A stretch of DNA of 64,000 nucleotides from Cellulomonas sp. Leaf395. GTDB lineage: Bacteria; Actinomycetota; Actinomycetes; Actinomycetales; Cellulomonadaceae. This document shows positions 51,796 to 59,823 of the stretch, piece after piece. A program made the position numbers and the translations under genes. The notes beneath the pieces were generated by a model. The model was not told the DNA's origin. It saw nothing but the letters and a program-made list of their open reading frames with translations, and searched no databases. Where the stretch lies: assembly GCF_001424125.1 (NCBI RefSeq), contig NZ_LMQI01000005.1, positions 124,001 through 188,000 on the forward strand, in the 5' to 3' direction. Within the stretch, counting starts at the first letter, position 1. Each line of letters opens with the position of its first letter.

Positions 51796-51847
51796 CCTCC
51801 GGTCGTGGAGCGGGACCTGCTGAAAGGTTCCGCACCGCGACCGGAGG
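51796..51847 (+). terminator. Terminator after the LASTG surface-protein gene
   Basis: A perfect 10-bp outer stem (51796-51805 with 51838-51847) encloses an inner imperfect stem (GCGGGACCT with AGGTTCCGC), giving one long hairpin 90 bases after the stop. Confidence 0.75.
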
Positions 51848-51944
51848 CCTTCGTGCACCGGGCGGCCGGTCACGTGCCGGCGGTCGCGTCCCCTCCACAC
51901 ATTCCGACTGCGCCGGACGTCACTCCCGGGGCACGATGGCTCCC

Positions 51945-52394
51945 ATGAGCACCCTCGACCAGCTGACGTCCGACCTGACCACCGCCATGAAGGCCCGCGA
52001 CACCGAGCGCACGGGCGTCCTGCGCCAGATTATCGGGGCGGTGCGCTTCGAGGCGAAGGCCGGCACGGTCGAGAAGGAGCTGTCGGACGACGAGGTGCTG
52101 AAGATCCTGGCGCGTGAGGTCAAGAAGCGCCGCGACTCGGCGCAGATCTACACGGACGCGGGCGCACCGGAGCGTGCCGCGACGGAGACCGCCGAGGCGG
52201 ACCTCATAGAGACGTACCTGCCGGCGCAGCTGTCGGACGACGAGCTGCAGGCGCTGGTGACGTCGGTGATCGCCGACGTCGGCGCCACCTCGGTGCGCGA
52301 CATGGGTGCGGTGATGAAGGAGGCGTCCGCGCGCGCCGGTGCGTCGGCGGACGGCAAGAAGCTGTCGACGCTGGTGCGCGCCGCGCTCAGCTGA
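51945..52394 (+). CDS. GatB/YqeY domain protein
   Basis: A 149-residue YqeY-type protein (STLDQLTSDLTTAMKARDTERTGVLRQIIGAVR, VEKELSDDEVLKILAREVKKRRDSAQIYTDAG and VRDMGAVMKEASARA). It shares the helical tail domain of GatB and is thought to bind tRNA or assist amidotransferase-like processes; its role in cells is unclear. ATG 51945 is preferred over ATG 51936. It converges with the VOC gene 14 bases away. Confidence 0.92.
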   Translation: MSTLDQLTSDLTTAMKARDTERTGVLRQIIGAVRFEAKAGTVEKELSDDEVLKILAREVKKRRDSAQIYTDAGAPERAATETAEADLIETYLPAQLSDDELQALVTSVIADVGATSVRDMGAVMKEASARAGASADGKKLSTLVRAALS

Positions 52395-52408
52395 CGGACG
52401 CGGGAGCG

Positions 52409-52819
52409 TCAGGAGTCGGACGCCGCGGCGGCGAGGGCTGCGGCCACCTGGTCGGGGGTGCTGCGCAGCAGGCAGAACTCGTTGCCCTCGGGGTCGGCCA
52501 GCACGTGCCAGGGGACGTCGCCCTGCCCGATGTCGACGCGCGTGGCTCCGAACGAGAGCAGGCGGTCGAGCTCCGCGGACTGGTCGGAGCCGTTGGCCGG
52601 ACGCAGGTCGGCGTGCAGGCGGTTCTTGACGGACTTGGCGTCGGGGACCTTGATGAACAGCCACCCTGTTGCGGCGCCGTCGGTGGGTTCGATGGCGATC
52701 TCGTCGTCATCGTCCGCGGGTTCCCAGACGTAGGACCACCCGAGGACGTCGCGCCACCAGCGGGCGAGGGTGTGCGGGTCGGCGGCGTCGATCGTCAGGT
52801 GGGAGACCACAGGCGTCAT
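52409..52819 (-). CDS. VOC (glyoxalase/bleomycin-resistance-like) family protein
   Basis: A 136-residue protein starting at ATG 52819 with the two-repeat beta-alpha-beta fold of the VOC superfamily. The first repeat is SHLTIDAADPHTLARWWRDVLGWSYV; the second ends in HVLADPEGNEFCLLRS, where the Glu in GNEFC is a usual metal-site position. Actinobacteria carry many such proteins of unknown substrate, and nothing here specifies the reaction. Upstream it faces a small membrane-protein gene on the same strand. Confidence 0.88.
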   Translation of the reverse strand: MTPVVSHLTIDAADPHTLARWWRDVLGWSYVWEPADDDDEIAIEPTDGAATGWLFIKVPDAKSVKNRLHADLRPANGSDQSAELDRLLSFGATRVDIGQGDVPWHVLADPEGNEFCLLRSTPDQVAAALAAAASDS

Positions 52820-52859
52820 GCCACGCACGCTAGAGGCGACCACCCACGCGCGCGACGGG

Positions 52860-53168
52860 TTACTTCGGCGACGGTCCCTGGTCCAGGCGCACGACACCCG
52901 AGTCGAGGTCGAGCCGACCGGCCGCGTCCCCGGTCTGCCTGATGTCCAGCTGCTGGCGGTCCTGCTCGGCCGTGAGGTACTCGCGGTTGGGCTGGAACAC
53001 GTCCACGAGCGCACCGAACGCCCCGGCGCCACCCACGCCTCCGGTCGGGTGGCGCTTCCGTGGGCGGCTGCGGTCGAACCAGCCGTGCGCCATCAAGCGG
53101 TCCACTGCGACGAGCATCAGCGCGAGCGTGACGACCGCACCGGCGATGAGCCATCCCATGCCTGTCAT
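52860..53168 (-). CDS. Small single-pass membrane protein (DUF6191-like)
   Basis: A 102-residue protein starting at ATG 53168. Residues 5-28 form one membrane helix (GWLIAGAVVTLALMLVAVDRLMAHGW), followed by a basic segment and a conserved-looking cytoplasmic tail (GAFGALVDVFQPNREYLTAEQDRQQLDIRQTGD). Proteins with this FGALVDVFQPNRE pattern are common in actinobacteria without known function. Its start overlaps the stop of the upstream MBL hydrolase gene (53165), so the two are coupled. Confidence 0.75.
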   Translation of the reverse strand: MTGMGWLIAGAVVTLALMLVAVDRLMAHGWFDRSRPRKRHPTGGVGGAGAFGALVDVFQPNREYLTAEQDRQQLDIRQTGDAAGRLDLDSGVVRLDQGPSPK

Positions 53169-53881
53169 GGTCCCACGGCTGCCTGGTGCGCGGCATGGGC
53201 GGCGGCGGTCCAGGGCGCGGTGTGCCGGTCGTCGGCGATGTCCACCCCGGCGACGAGCGCGGAGAGATAGGCGCGGTCGGCGGCGAGACGTCGGCCGAGA
53301 TCACCCCCGACGTGCCCGTGCCCGGGGACGACGAGCTCGGCGTCGGTCGCCTCCAGGAGCGCGAGCGCTCGCAGGTAGTCCTCGACCGGGTCGTCCGCCG
53401 ACAGGTCGAGCAACGGGATCTCGACGTCGGAGAGCATGTCGCCCGCCACCAGGACGCCGGAGTCGGGCAGGACGAGGGCGGTGTGAGGGCGCGCGTGCCC
53501 GGCGTGGACGAGGACCTGGACGGGAGGCCCCGGCCAGTCGAGCACGCCGGCCGAGCGCTGGGGGAACGCGATCGCGGGTGCGGCGATGGGTGCCGGGGGC
53601 CCCCCGTTCCGGGCGAGCTCGGGGTCGGCGTCGCGCTCCGCCGCGAGCGTCTCTCGATCGGTGGCAGGGACGTCGGCGGACCAGCGGGGGAGGTGCGCGA
53701 GCGCGGGACCGTCGAGCAGGTGGTCCCAGTGCGCGTGCGTCGACCAGACGGCCACGGGCGTCCACCCGCGCGCACGGATGGTCGCGGCGAGACCGTCCAC
53801 CTCTCGGGCGGTCACGGCCGGGTCGACCACCAGGCACGCCCCGTCGGGACCGACGACGACGGTCGATGTCGTCGTGTACAC
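53165..53881 (-). CDS. MBL-fold metallo-hydrolase
   Basis: A 238-residue metallo-beta-lactamase-fold protein. The metal site is visible in STHAHWDH (about residues 47-54), GHARPH, AGDMLSD (about 147) and VVPGHGHVGG (about 186). The called start GTG 53881 leaves a very short N-terminus. The frame stays open upstream with plausible sequence (LRELVEVAPGVHVATSAV) but no ATG, GTG or TTG, so a CTG start near 53932 just after ppgK is possible. Substrate unknown; glyoxalase II-like thioester or lactone hydrolysis is usual for the fold. Confidence 0.85.
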   Translation of the reverse strand: MYTTTSTVVVGPDGACLVVDPAVTAREVDGLAATIRARGWTPVAVWSTHAHWDHLLDGPALAHLPRWSADVPATDRETLAAERDADPELARNGGPPAPIAAPAIAFPQRSAGVLDWPGPPVQVLVHAGHARPHTALVLPDSGVLVAGDMLSDVEIPLLDLSADDPVEDYLRALALLEATDAELVVPGHGHVGGDLGRRLAADRAYLSALVAGVDIADDRHTAPWTAAAHAAHQAAVGP

Positions 53882-53936
53882 GGCGCTCGTCGCGACGTGG
53901 ACCCCCGGGGCGACCTCGACGAGCTCGCGCAGGACG

Positions 53937-54713
53937 TCAGCCGTGGGCCTGTGCCGCCAGCGCGGCCGCGCCGACGATGCCCGCCGCGTTGCGCAGCTGT
54001 GCCGGGATGATCTTGGTGCGGATGTCGAGCAGCGGCAGGAACTGGCCGTGGTGCTTGCTCACCCCACCGCCGACGACGAACAGGTCGGGCCAGAACAGGT
54101 TCTCCACCACCGTGAAGTAGCGCTGCAGGCGCTCCGCCCACTGCGCCCAGTCGAGGTTCTCCCGGTCGCGCACGCTCTCGGCGGCCCGCGACTCCGCGTC
54201 GTACCCGTCGATCTCCAGGTGACCGAGCTCGGTGTTCGGCACCAGGTGCCCGTCCACGATGAGTGCCGAACCGATGCCGGTGCCCAGCGTCACGACGAGC
54301 ACCACGCCCCGCACGCCCTTGGCGGCGCCGTACTGCACCTCCGCGAACCCGGCGGCGTCGGCGTCGTTGACGGCGAGCACCCTGCGACCTGTCGCGTCGT
54401 GCACCGCCTTCTCGACGTCGGTGCCGATCCACGACTTGTCGACGTTCGCCGCGGACTGCGCGACACCGTGCAGGATCACGGCGGGGAACGTCACGCCGAT
54501 CGGCACGTCCTTGCCCAGGTGGAACGAGTCCACGACCTTCGCGACCGTCGCCGCGACGGCGTCGGGGGTAGACGGCTGGGGTGTCGGGATGCGCAACCGG
54601 TCCGCGGCGAACTGTCCGTCGGACAGCGACACCGGGGCGCCCTTGATCCCGCTCCCGCCGATGTCGATGCCGAACGCGGTCTCGGGGGTCAGCTTGTGCT
54701 TGTTCTCGCTCAT
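53937..54713 (-). CDS. ppgK: Polyphosphate glucokinase
   Basis: A 258-residue ROK-family kinase that phosphorylates glucose using polyphosphate or ATP. The phosphate-binding motif [13 protein letters not shown] (about residues 14-26), [27 protein letters not shown] and the [17 protein letters not shown] segment typical of PpgK are present, as is [16 protein letters not shown]. The cytoplasmic enzyme feeds glycolysis. ATG 54713 overlaps the map stop, so map-ppgK are translationally coupled; the MBL gene follows. Confidence 0.95.
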   Translation of the reverse strand: MSENKHKLTPETAFGIDIGGSGIKGAPVSLSDGQFAADRLRIPTPQPSTPDAVAATVAKVVDSFHLGKDVPIGVTFPAVILHGVAQSAANVDKSWIGTDVEKAVHDATGRRVLAVNDADAAGFAEVQYGAAKGVRGVVLVVTLGTGIGSALIVDGHLVPNTELGHLEIDGYDAESRAAESVRDRENLDWAQWAERLQRYFTVVENLFWPDLFVVGGGVSKHHGQFLPLLDIRTKIIPAQLRNAAGIVGAAALAAQAHG

Positions 54714-55582
54714 GGCAGGGTCAGGATCTCCGCTCCGGTGTCGGTGACCAGCAGGGTGTGCTCGAACTGCGCGCTGCGTCGGCCGTCGGCCGTCAGGACG
54801 GTCCAGTCGTCGTCCCACATGACCCAGTCGGGGGTGCCGAGGTTGAGCATGGGCTCGATGGTGAACACCATCCCCGGCTCGATGATCGTGTCGTAGGCGG
54901 GCGCGGCGTCGTAGTGGGGGACGACGAGCCCGGTGTGGAAGGCGGGACCGACGCCGTGCCCGGTGTAGTCCCGGACGACGCCGTACCCGAAGCGCGCGGC
55001 GTACTTCTCGATCACGCGGCCGACCACGTTGATCTCGCGCCCGGGGAGCACGGCCTTGATCGCGCGTGCGAGCGACTCCTTCGTGCGTTCGACCAGCAGC
55101 CGGGACTCTTCGTCGACATCGCCGGCGAGGAACGTCGCGTTGTTGTCGCCGTGCACGCCGCCGATGTAGGCGGTGATGTCGATGTTCACGATGTCGCCGT
55201 CCTCGATCTCCGTCGAGTCCGGGATGCCGTGGCAGATGACCTCGTTGACCGACGTGCACAGCGACTTGGGGAAGCCGCGGTAGCCGAGCGTCGACGGGTA
55301 CGCGCCGTGCTCGACCAGGAAGTCGTGCCCGATCGCGTCCAGCTCGTCGGTCGTGATGCCGGGAGCGACATGGCTGCCGACGAGCTCGAGAGCCTGGGCG
55401 GCGAGCCGGGCGGCGAGCCGGACGCGGTCGATCATGTCGGCGTCGAGGACGTCGCTGCCGGTCCACCGCGCGGGACCGGTCCGGCCGACGTACTCGGGAC
55501 GGGCGATCGCCGAGGGGACGGACCGGCGTGGGCTCAGGGTGCCCGGGACCAGGGCGGATCGTGGCGCGTGGACGGGCGACAT
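54710..55582 (-). CDS. map: Methionine aminopeptidase, type I
   Basis: A 290-residue enzyme that removes N-terminal methionine from nascent proteins. The dinuclear metal ligands are visible in [19 protein letters not shown] (two Asp), GHGVGPAFH (His), FTIEPML (Glu) and QFEHTLLVT (Glu). An N-terminal extension of about 40 residues with a Pro/Arg-rich segment ([13 protein letters not shown]) is the MapB-like form of actinobacteria. ATG 55582 is supported by homology. It is divergent from the small SPOR-like gene and coupled to ppgK. Confidence 0.95.
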   Translation of the reverse strand: MSPVHAPRSALVPGTLSPRRSVPSAIARPEYVGRTGPARWTGSDVLDADMIDRVRLAARLAAQALELVGSHVAPGITTDELDAIGHDFLVEHGAYPSTLGYRGFPKSLCTSVNEVICHGIPDSTEIEDGDIVNIDITAYIGGVHGDNNATFLAGDVDEESRLLVERTKESLARAIKAVLPGREINVVGRVIEKYAARFGYGVVRDYTGHGVGPAFHTGLVVPHYDAAPAYDTIIEPGMVFTIEPMLNLGTPDWVMWDDDWTVLTADGRRSAQFEHTLLVTDTGAEILTLP

Positions 55583-55664
55583 ACCTGGCAGTCTACGGAC
55601 AGGAGGGCATCGCGGCCGGTCAGTGACGGTCGGCCACCGGAGCCCCGAAGGAAGGGAGAGCACC

Positions 55665-55838
55665 GTGGCAGACAAGTTCTGGTTCAACATCGAGACCCAC
55701 GAGGTCGAGGAGGGCCGGCAGAGCGACTGGACCAAGCTCATGGGGCCGTACGCGACCCGCGACGAGGCGACGCACGCTCTGGAGAAGGCGCGCAAGCGCA
55801 ACCAGGACTGGGAGGCGCAGGACGAGGAGCAGTCCTGA
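55665..55838 (+). CDS. Small SPOR-like protein
   Basis: A 57-residue protein starting at GTG 55665 after [63 protein letters not shown] is a compact beta-alpha unit related to SPOR-domain sequences and conserved as a small gene in actinobacteria. There is no signal or membrane segment, unlike true cell-division SPOR proteins. It is too short for many gene callers. Function unknown. Confidence 0.8.
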   Translation: MADKFWFNIETHEVEEGRQSDWTKLMGPYATRDEATHALEKARKRNQDWEAQDEEQS

Positions 55839-55882
55839 GCCCGAGCGGTACAGGGCTCAGGCGAGGACGCCAGCCGCCGTCG

Positions 55883-56695
55883 TCACTTGTCGAACTGGTG
55901 GTCCGCGTCCGGGAACGTGCCGCTGCGCACCTCGTCGGCGTAGGCCGACGCGGCGGCCTTGAGCGCCGCGCCGACCTCGCCGAACCGCTTGGCGAAGCGC
56001 GGGGACCAGTCGGTCATCCCGGCCATGTCCACCCAGACCAGCACCTGGCCGTCGCACTGCGTGCCGGCGCCGATGCCGATCGTGGGGATGTGCAGGATCT
56101 CGGTGACGCGTGCGGCCACGGGGGCGGGCACCATCTCGAGGACCACGGCGACCGCTCCGGCCTCCTGGATTGCTACGGCGTCCTCGCAGAGCAGCTCGGC
56201 CGCGATGTCGCCGCGACCCTGCACGCGCGGACCGCCGAGCAGGTTCTCCGACTGCGGCGTGTACCCGAGGTGCCCGACGACCGGGATGCCCGCGTCGGTG
56301 ATCGCCTTGATCTGCGGGACGACCCGCTTGCCACCCTCGAACTTCACGGCGGCGACGCCGGTCTCCTTCATCATCCGCACGGCGGTCGCCAGAGCCTGCT
56401 CGGGTCCGGCCTCGTAGGAGCCGAACGGCAGGTCGGCGACGACGAACGCGCGCTTGGCGGCACCGGCGACCGCCCGTGATGGCGGGATCAGATCGTCGAC
56501 CGTCACGGGCAGCGTCGTCGTGTGCCCGTGCATGGTGTTCCCGATCGAGTCGCCGACGAGCAGCATGTCGATGCCGGCCTCGTCGAAGATCCGCGCGGTG
56601 ACGGCGTCGTAGGCCGTGAGCATGGTCAGGCGCTCGCCGCGCTCCTTCGCCTCGCGCAGGTGGTGCACGCGCACGCGCTTGGGTGTGGGGGCCAT
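55883..56695 (-). CDS. panB: 3-methyl-2-oxobutanoate hydroxymethyltransferase
   Basis: PanB makes ketopantoate from alpha-ketoisovalerate and methylene-tetrahydrofolate, the first step of pantothenate and CoA synthesis. The 270-residue TIM barrel shows MLTAYDAVTARIFDEAGIDMLLVGDSIGN, HTTTLPVTVDDL, FEGG (about residue 117), VVGHLGYTPQS and IGIGAGTQCDGQVLVWVDM, with the usual metal and ketoacid residues. panC and panD are not in the window. It precedes nadE's end by 23 bases on the same strand, so nadE-panB may be one cofactor-synthesis operon. Confidence 0.96.
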   Translation of the reverse strand: MAPTPKRVRVHHLREAKERGERLTMLTAYDAVTARIFDEAGIDMLLVGDSIGNTMHGHTTTLPVTVDDLIPPSRAVAGAAKRAFVVADLPFGSYEAGPEQALATAVRMMKETGVAAVKFEGGKRVVPQIKAITDAGIPVVGHLGYTPQSENLLGGPRVQGRGDIAAELLCEDAVAIQEAGAVAVVLEMVPAPVAARVTEILHIPTIGIGAGTQCDGQVLVWVDMAGMTDWSPRFAKRFGEVGAALKAAASAYADEVRSGTFPDADHQFDK

Positions 56696-56718
56696 TCGTG
56701 GAGCTCCTGTCGGGGTGG

Positions 56719-58404
56719 TCACGGCTCGCGCCACTGAGTGGTGATGGGCAGCCGGCGGTCGCGGCCGAAAGCCAGGGCGGTCACCTTGGTGCCGGGCGGG
56801 TACTGGCGTCGCTTCCACTCTGCCCGGTCGACCAGGGCCAGCACCTTGTCGACGACGGCCGGGTCGAAGCCTTGGGCCAGCAGCTCCGCCCGCCCTTCGG
56901 CGTTCTCGACGTAGGCGTCGAGGACCTCGTCGAGGATCTCGTACGGGGGGAGCGAGTCCTGGTCGACCTGGCCAGGGCGCAGCTCCGCCGACGGCGGCTT
57001 GGTGATCGAGGACTCCGGGATCGGGGGCAGCTCGTCGGGACCGAACACGCCGTCCAGGGCGGCGTTGTTGCGCCAGCGGGCCAGCGCCCACACCCGGGAC
57101 TTGTCGATGTCCTTGATCGGCGCGAACCCGCCGACGGCGTCGCCGTAGATCGTCGAGTACCCGACCGCGAGCTCCGTCTTGTTGCCCGGTGCGAGCACGA
57201 GGTGGCCCTCCGAGTTGGACAGCGCCATGAGGATCACACCGCGCACCCGGGCCTGCAGGTTCTCCGCCGCGAGACCGTCCAGCGCCAGCTCGCCCTCGAA
57301 CGCGTCGACCATCGGGGCGATCGGCTGCACCCGGTAGTCCGCGCCGATCCGCTTGGCCAGGTCGGCCGCGTCGTCCTTGCTGTGGTCCGAGGAGTACACC
57401 GACGGCATGGACACGCCGACGACGTTCTCGCCCCCGATCGCGTCCGCGGCGATCGCGGCGACCAGCGCCGAGTCGATGCCGCCGGACATCCCGAACACCA
57501 CCGACCGGAAGCCGTTCTTGGTCACGTAGCCGTGCAGGCCGGTCACCAGGGCGCGGTAGACCTCCTCGTCGGGTGCCAGCGGGGGCGCGACGTGGCCAGT
57601 CGCGGGGGCGTCGTCGTCACCGAGCAGGTCCCACACCAGCAGGTGCTCGACGAACTGCGGGGCCCGCGTGAGCACCGTGCCGTCGGTGGCGATGACGAAC
57701 GACCCGCCGTCGAACACGAGGTCGTCCTGCGCGCCCACCAGGTTCACGTACGCGACGGGTGCCTCCACCTCGTGCGCACGGCGCGCGGCGAGCTCGACGC
57801 GCTGGTGTCCCTTGCCCTCCTCGTACGGGGACGCGTTGAGGACGACCAGCAGGGAGACCTCGTTCTCGTCCATCTGGGAGACGGGTCCGCCGTCCTGCCA
57901 GATGTCCTCGCAGATCACGACGCCCACCCGCCGGCCCGCGACGTCGATCACGCACACGTCGTCGCCGGCCGCGAAGATCCGGTACTCGTCGAAGACCCCG
58001 TAGTTGGGCAGGTGGTGCTTGTCGTACCGCACCTGCACCTGGCCGTGCTGGAGCAGCACCGCCTGGTTGGTGGGTCGTCTCGGACCCTCGGGCGCACCGG
58101 GCTCGTGCACCGGGGTCACCGACTTCTCCCCGACAGTCCCGACGAGGACCGCCAGGTTTCCGAGGCCCTCGGCGCCCAGCGCCGCTGCCGTGCGCTGCAG
58201 CGCGGCCTCGGCCCCGCGGCGGAACGACGCGCGCAGCGCGAGGTCCTCGATGGGGTAGCCGGTCAGGGTCATCTCGGGGAAGACGACCAGGTCGGCGCCC
58301 GCCTGGGCGGCTGTCCGGGCCCAGTCGAGGACGGCCTGGGCGTTCGCGTCGACGTCGCCCACGCGCGTGTCGATCTGCGCGAGGGCGATGCGGGGGGAAG
58401 GCAT
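56719..58404 (-). CDS. nadE: Glutamine-dependent NAD+ synthetase
   Basis: A 561-residue two-domain enzyme that amidates deamido-NAD. The N-terminal nitrilase-type glutaminase domain (residues 1-260) has E44 in VFPEMTLTGYP, K in RYDKHHLPNYGVFDE and the nucleophile Cys in VVICEDIWQDGGP. The C-terminal synthetase domain has the PP-loop FGMSGGIDSALVA (about residue 305) and NKTELAVGYSTIYGD. ATG 58404 is chosen over ATG 58422 because homology begins at PSPRIALAQ. It is divergent from glnA2 over an 81-bp promoter region. Confidence 0.96.
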   Translation of the reverse strand: MPSPRIALAQIDTRVGDVDANAQAVLDWARTAAQAGADLVVFPEMTLTGYPIEDLALRASFRRGAEAALQRTAAALGAEGLGNLAVLVGTVGEKSVTPVHEPGAPEGPRRPTNQAVLLQHGQVQVRYDKHHLPNYGVFDEYRIFAAGDDVCVIDVAGRRVGVVICEDIWQDGGPVSQMDENEVSLLVVLNASPYEEGKGHQRVELAARRAHEVEAPVAYVNLVGAQDDLVFDGGSFVIATDGTVLTRAPQFVEHLLVWDLLGDDDAPATGHVAPPLAPDEEVYRALVTGLHGYVTKNGFRSVVFGMSGGIDSALVAAIAADAIGGENVVGVSMPSVYSSDHSKDDAADLAKRIGADYRVQPIAPMVDAFEGELALDGLAAENLQARVRGVILMALSNSEGHLVLAPGNKTELAVGYSTIYGDAVGGFAPIKDIDKSRVWALARWRNNAALDGVFGPDELPPIPESSITKPPSAELRPGQVDQDSLPPYEILDEVLDAYVENAEGRAELLAQGFDPAVVDKVLALVDRAEWKRRQYPPGTKVTALAFGRDRRLPITTQWREP

Positions 58405-58485
58405 GTGGCCGAGCCTAACCATCTCGTGCGACCCGCCCCGGACACTGGCCTCGTGCCGGACCGTTCATCAGGCAGGATGTACCGC

Positions 58486-59823
58486 ATGGACAGGCAGCAG
58501 GAGTTCGTGCTCCGCACGGTCGAGGAGCGGGACATCCGCTTCATCCGTCTCTGGTTCACCGACGTGCTCGGGATCCTGAAGTCGGTGGCGGTGGCACCCG
58601 CGGAGCTCGAGGCTGCCTTCTCCGAGGGCATCGGTTTCGACGGCAGCGCCATCGAGGGACTGACCCGGGTGTACGAGGCGGACATGATCGCCAAGCCCGA
58701 CCCGTCGACGTTCCAGATCCTGCCCTGGCGCGGCGAGCGGCACGGGACCGCCCGCATGTTCTGCGACCTGCTGACGCCGGACGGGGAGCCGTCGCTGGCG
58801 GACTCGCGAACCGTGCTCAAGCGCGCCCTGTCCAAGGCCGCGGACCAGGGGTTCACCTTCTACACGCACCCCGAGGTCGAGTTCTACCTGTTCGACGCCC
58901 CCGCCGACCCGACCCTCCCGCTGGTGCCCGTCGACCAGGGTGGCTACTTCGACCACGTGCCGCGCGGCACCGCGCACGACTTCCGACGCGCCGCGATCAC
59001 GATGCTCGAGTCGATGGGCATCTCGGTGGAGTTCTCCCACCACGAGGCCGGACCGGGCCAGAACGAGATCGACCTGCGCTACGCCGACGCCCTGACCACC
59101 GCGGACAACATCATGACGTTCCGCACCGTGGTCAAGGAGGTGGCCCTCGAGCAGGGTGTCTTCGCCAGCTTCATGCCCAAGCCCCTGGCGGACCAGCCCG
59201 GCTCCGGCATGCACACGCACTTGTCCCTGTTCCAGGGCGACCGCAACGCGTTCCACGAGGCCGGCGGCCACCTGGAGCTGTCGAAGACGGCGCGGTCCTT
59301 CATCGCGGGCCTGCTCAAGCACGCGGCGGAGATCACCGCGGTGACCAACCAGTTCGTGAACTCCTACAAGCGGCTCTGGGGTGGCGCCGAGGCGCCGAGC
59401 TATATCTGCTGGGGCCACAACAACCGGTCAGCCCTCGTGCGGGTCCCGATGTACAAGCCGGGCAAGGGCAACTCGAGCCGCATCGAGTACCGCGCGGTCG
59501 ACTCGGCCACCAACCCCTATCTCGCGTTCGCTCTCCTGCTCACGGCCGGTCTCAAGGGTGTCGAGGACGGCTTGGAGCTGCCGGAGGGCGCCGAGGACGA
59601 CGTCTGGGAGCTCACCGACGCGGAGCGCCGCGCGCTGGGGATCGAGCCGCTGCCGACATCGCTGGACGCCGCGATCACGATCATGGAGCGCTCGGAGCTC
59701 GTCGCGGAGACGCTGGGCGAGCACGTGTTCGACTACTTCCTGCGCAACAAGCGCCAGGAGTGGGAGGCCTACCGCTCGCAGGTGACGCCGTACGAGCTGC
59801 GGCGGTTCCTCCCGGTGCTGTGA
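58486..59823 (+). CDS. glnA2: Glutamine synthetase, GlnA2 type
   Basis: A 445-residue type I glutamine synthetase-like protein. The beta-grasp domain (FVLRTVEERDIRFIRLWFTDVLGILKSVAVAP) and catalytic motifs (PEVEFYLF, GPGQNEIDLRYADALTTADNIMTFR, SGMHTHLSLF and NSSRIEYRAVDS) are present. It resembles actinobacterial GlnA2 (Rv2222c) more than GlnA1: it is shorter and lacks an obvious C-terminal adenylylation tyrosine loop. GlnA2 may act on glutamate or on other amines. ATG 58486 gives the usual GlnA2 start; ATG 58477 is also in frame. Its stop overlaps the glnE start. Confidence 0.93.
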   Translation: MDRQQEFVLRTVEERDIRFIRLWFTDVLGILKSVAVAPAELEAAFSEGIGFDGSAIEGLTRVYEADMIAKPDPSTFQILPWRGERHGTARMFCDLLTPDGEPSLADSRTVLKRALSKAADQGFTFYTHPEVEFYLFDAPADPTLPLVPVDQGGYFDHVPRGTAHDFRRAAITMLESMGISVEFSHHEAGPGQNEIDLRYADALTTADNIMTFRTVVKEVALEQGVFASFMPKPLADQPGSGMHTHLSLFQGDRNAFHEAGGHLELSKTARSFIAGLLKHAAEITAVTNQFVNSYKRLWGGAEAPSYICWGHNNRSALVRVPMYKPGKGNSSRIEYRAVDSATNPYLAFALLLTAGLKGVEDGLELPEGAEDDVWELTDAERRALGIEPLPTSLDAAITIMERSELVAETLGEHVFDYFLRNKRQEWEAYRSQVTPYELRRFLPVL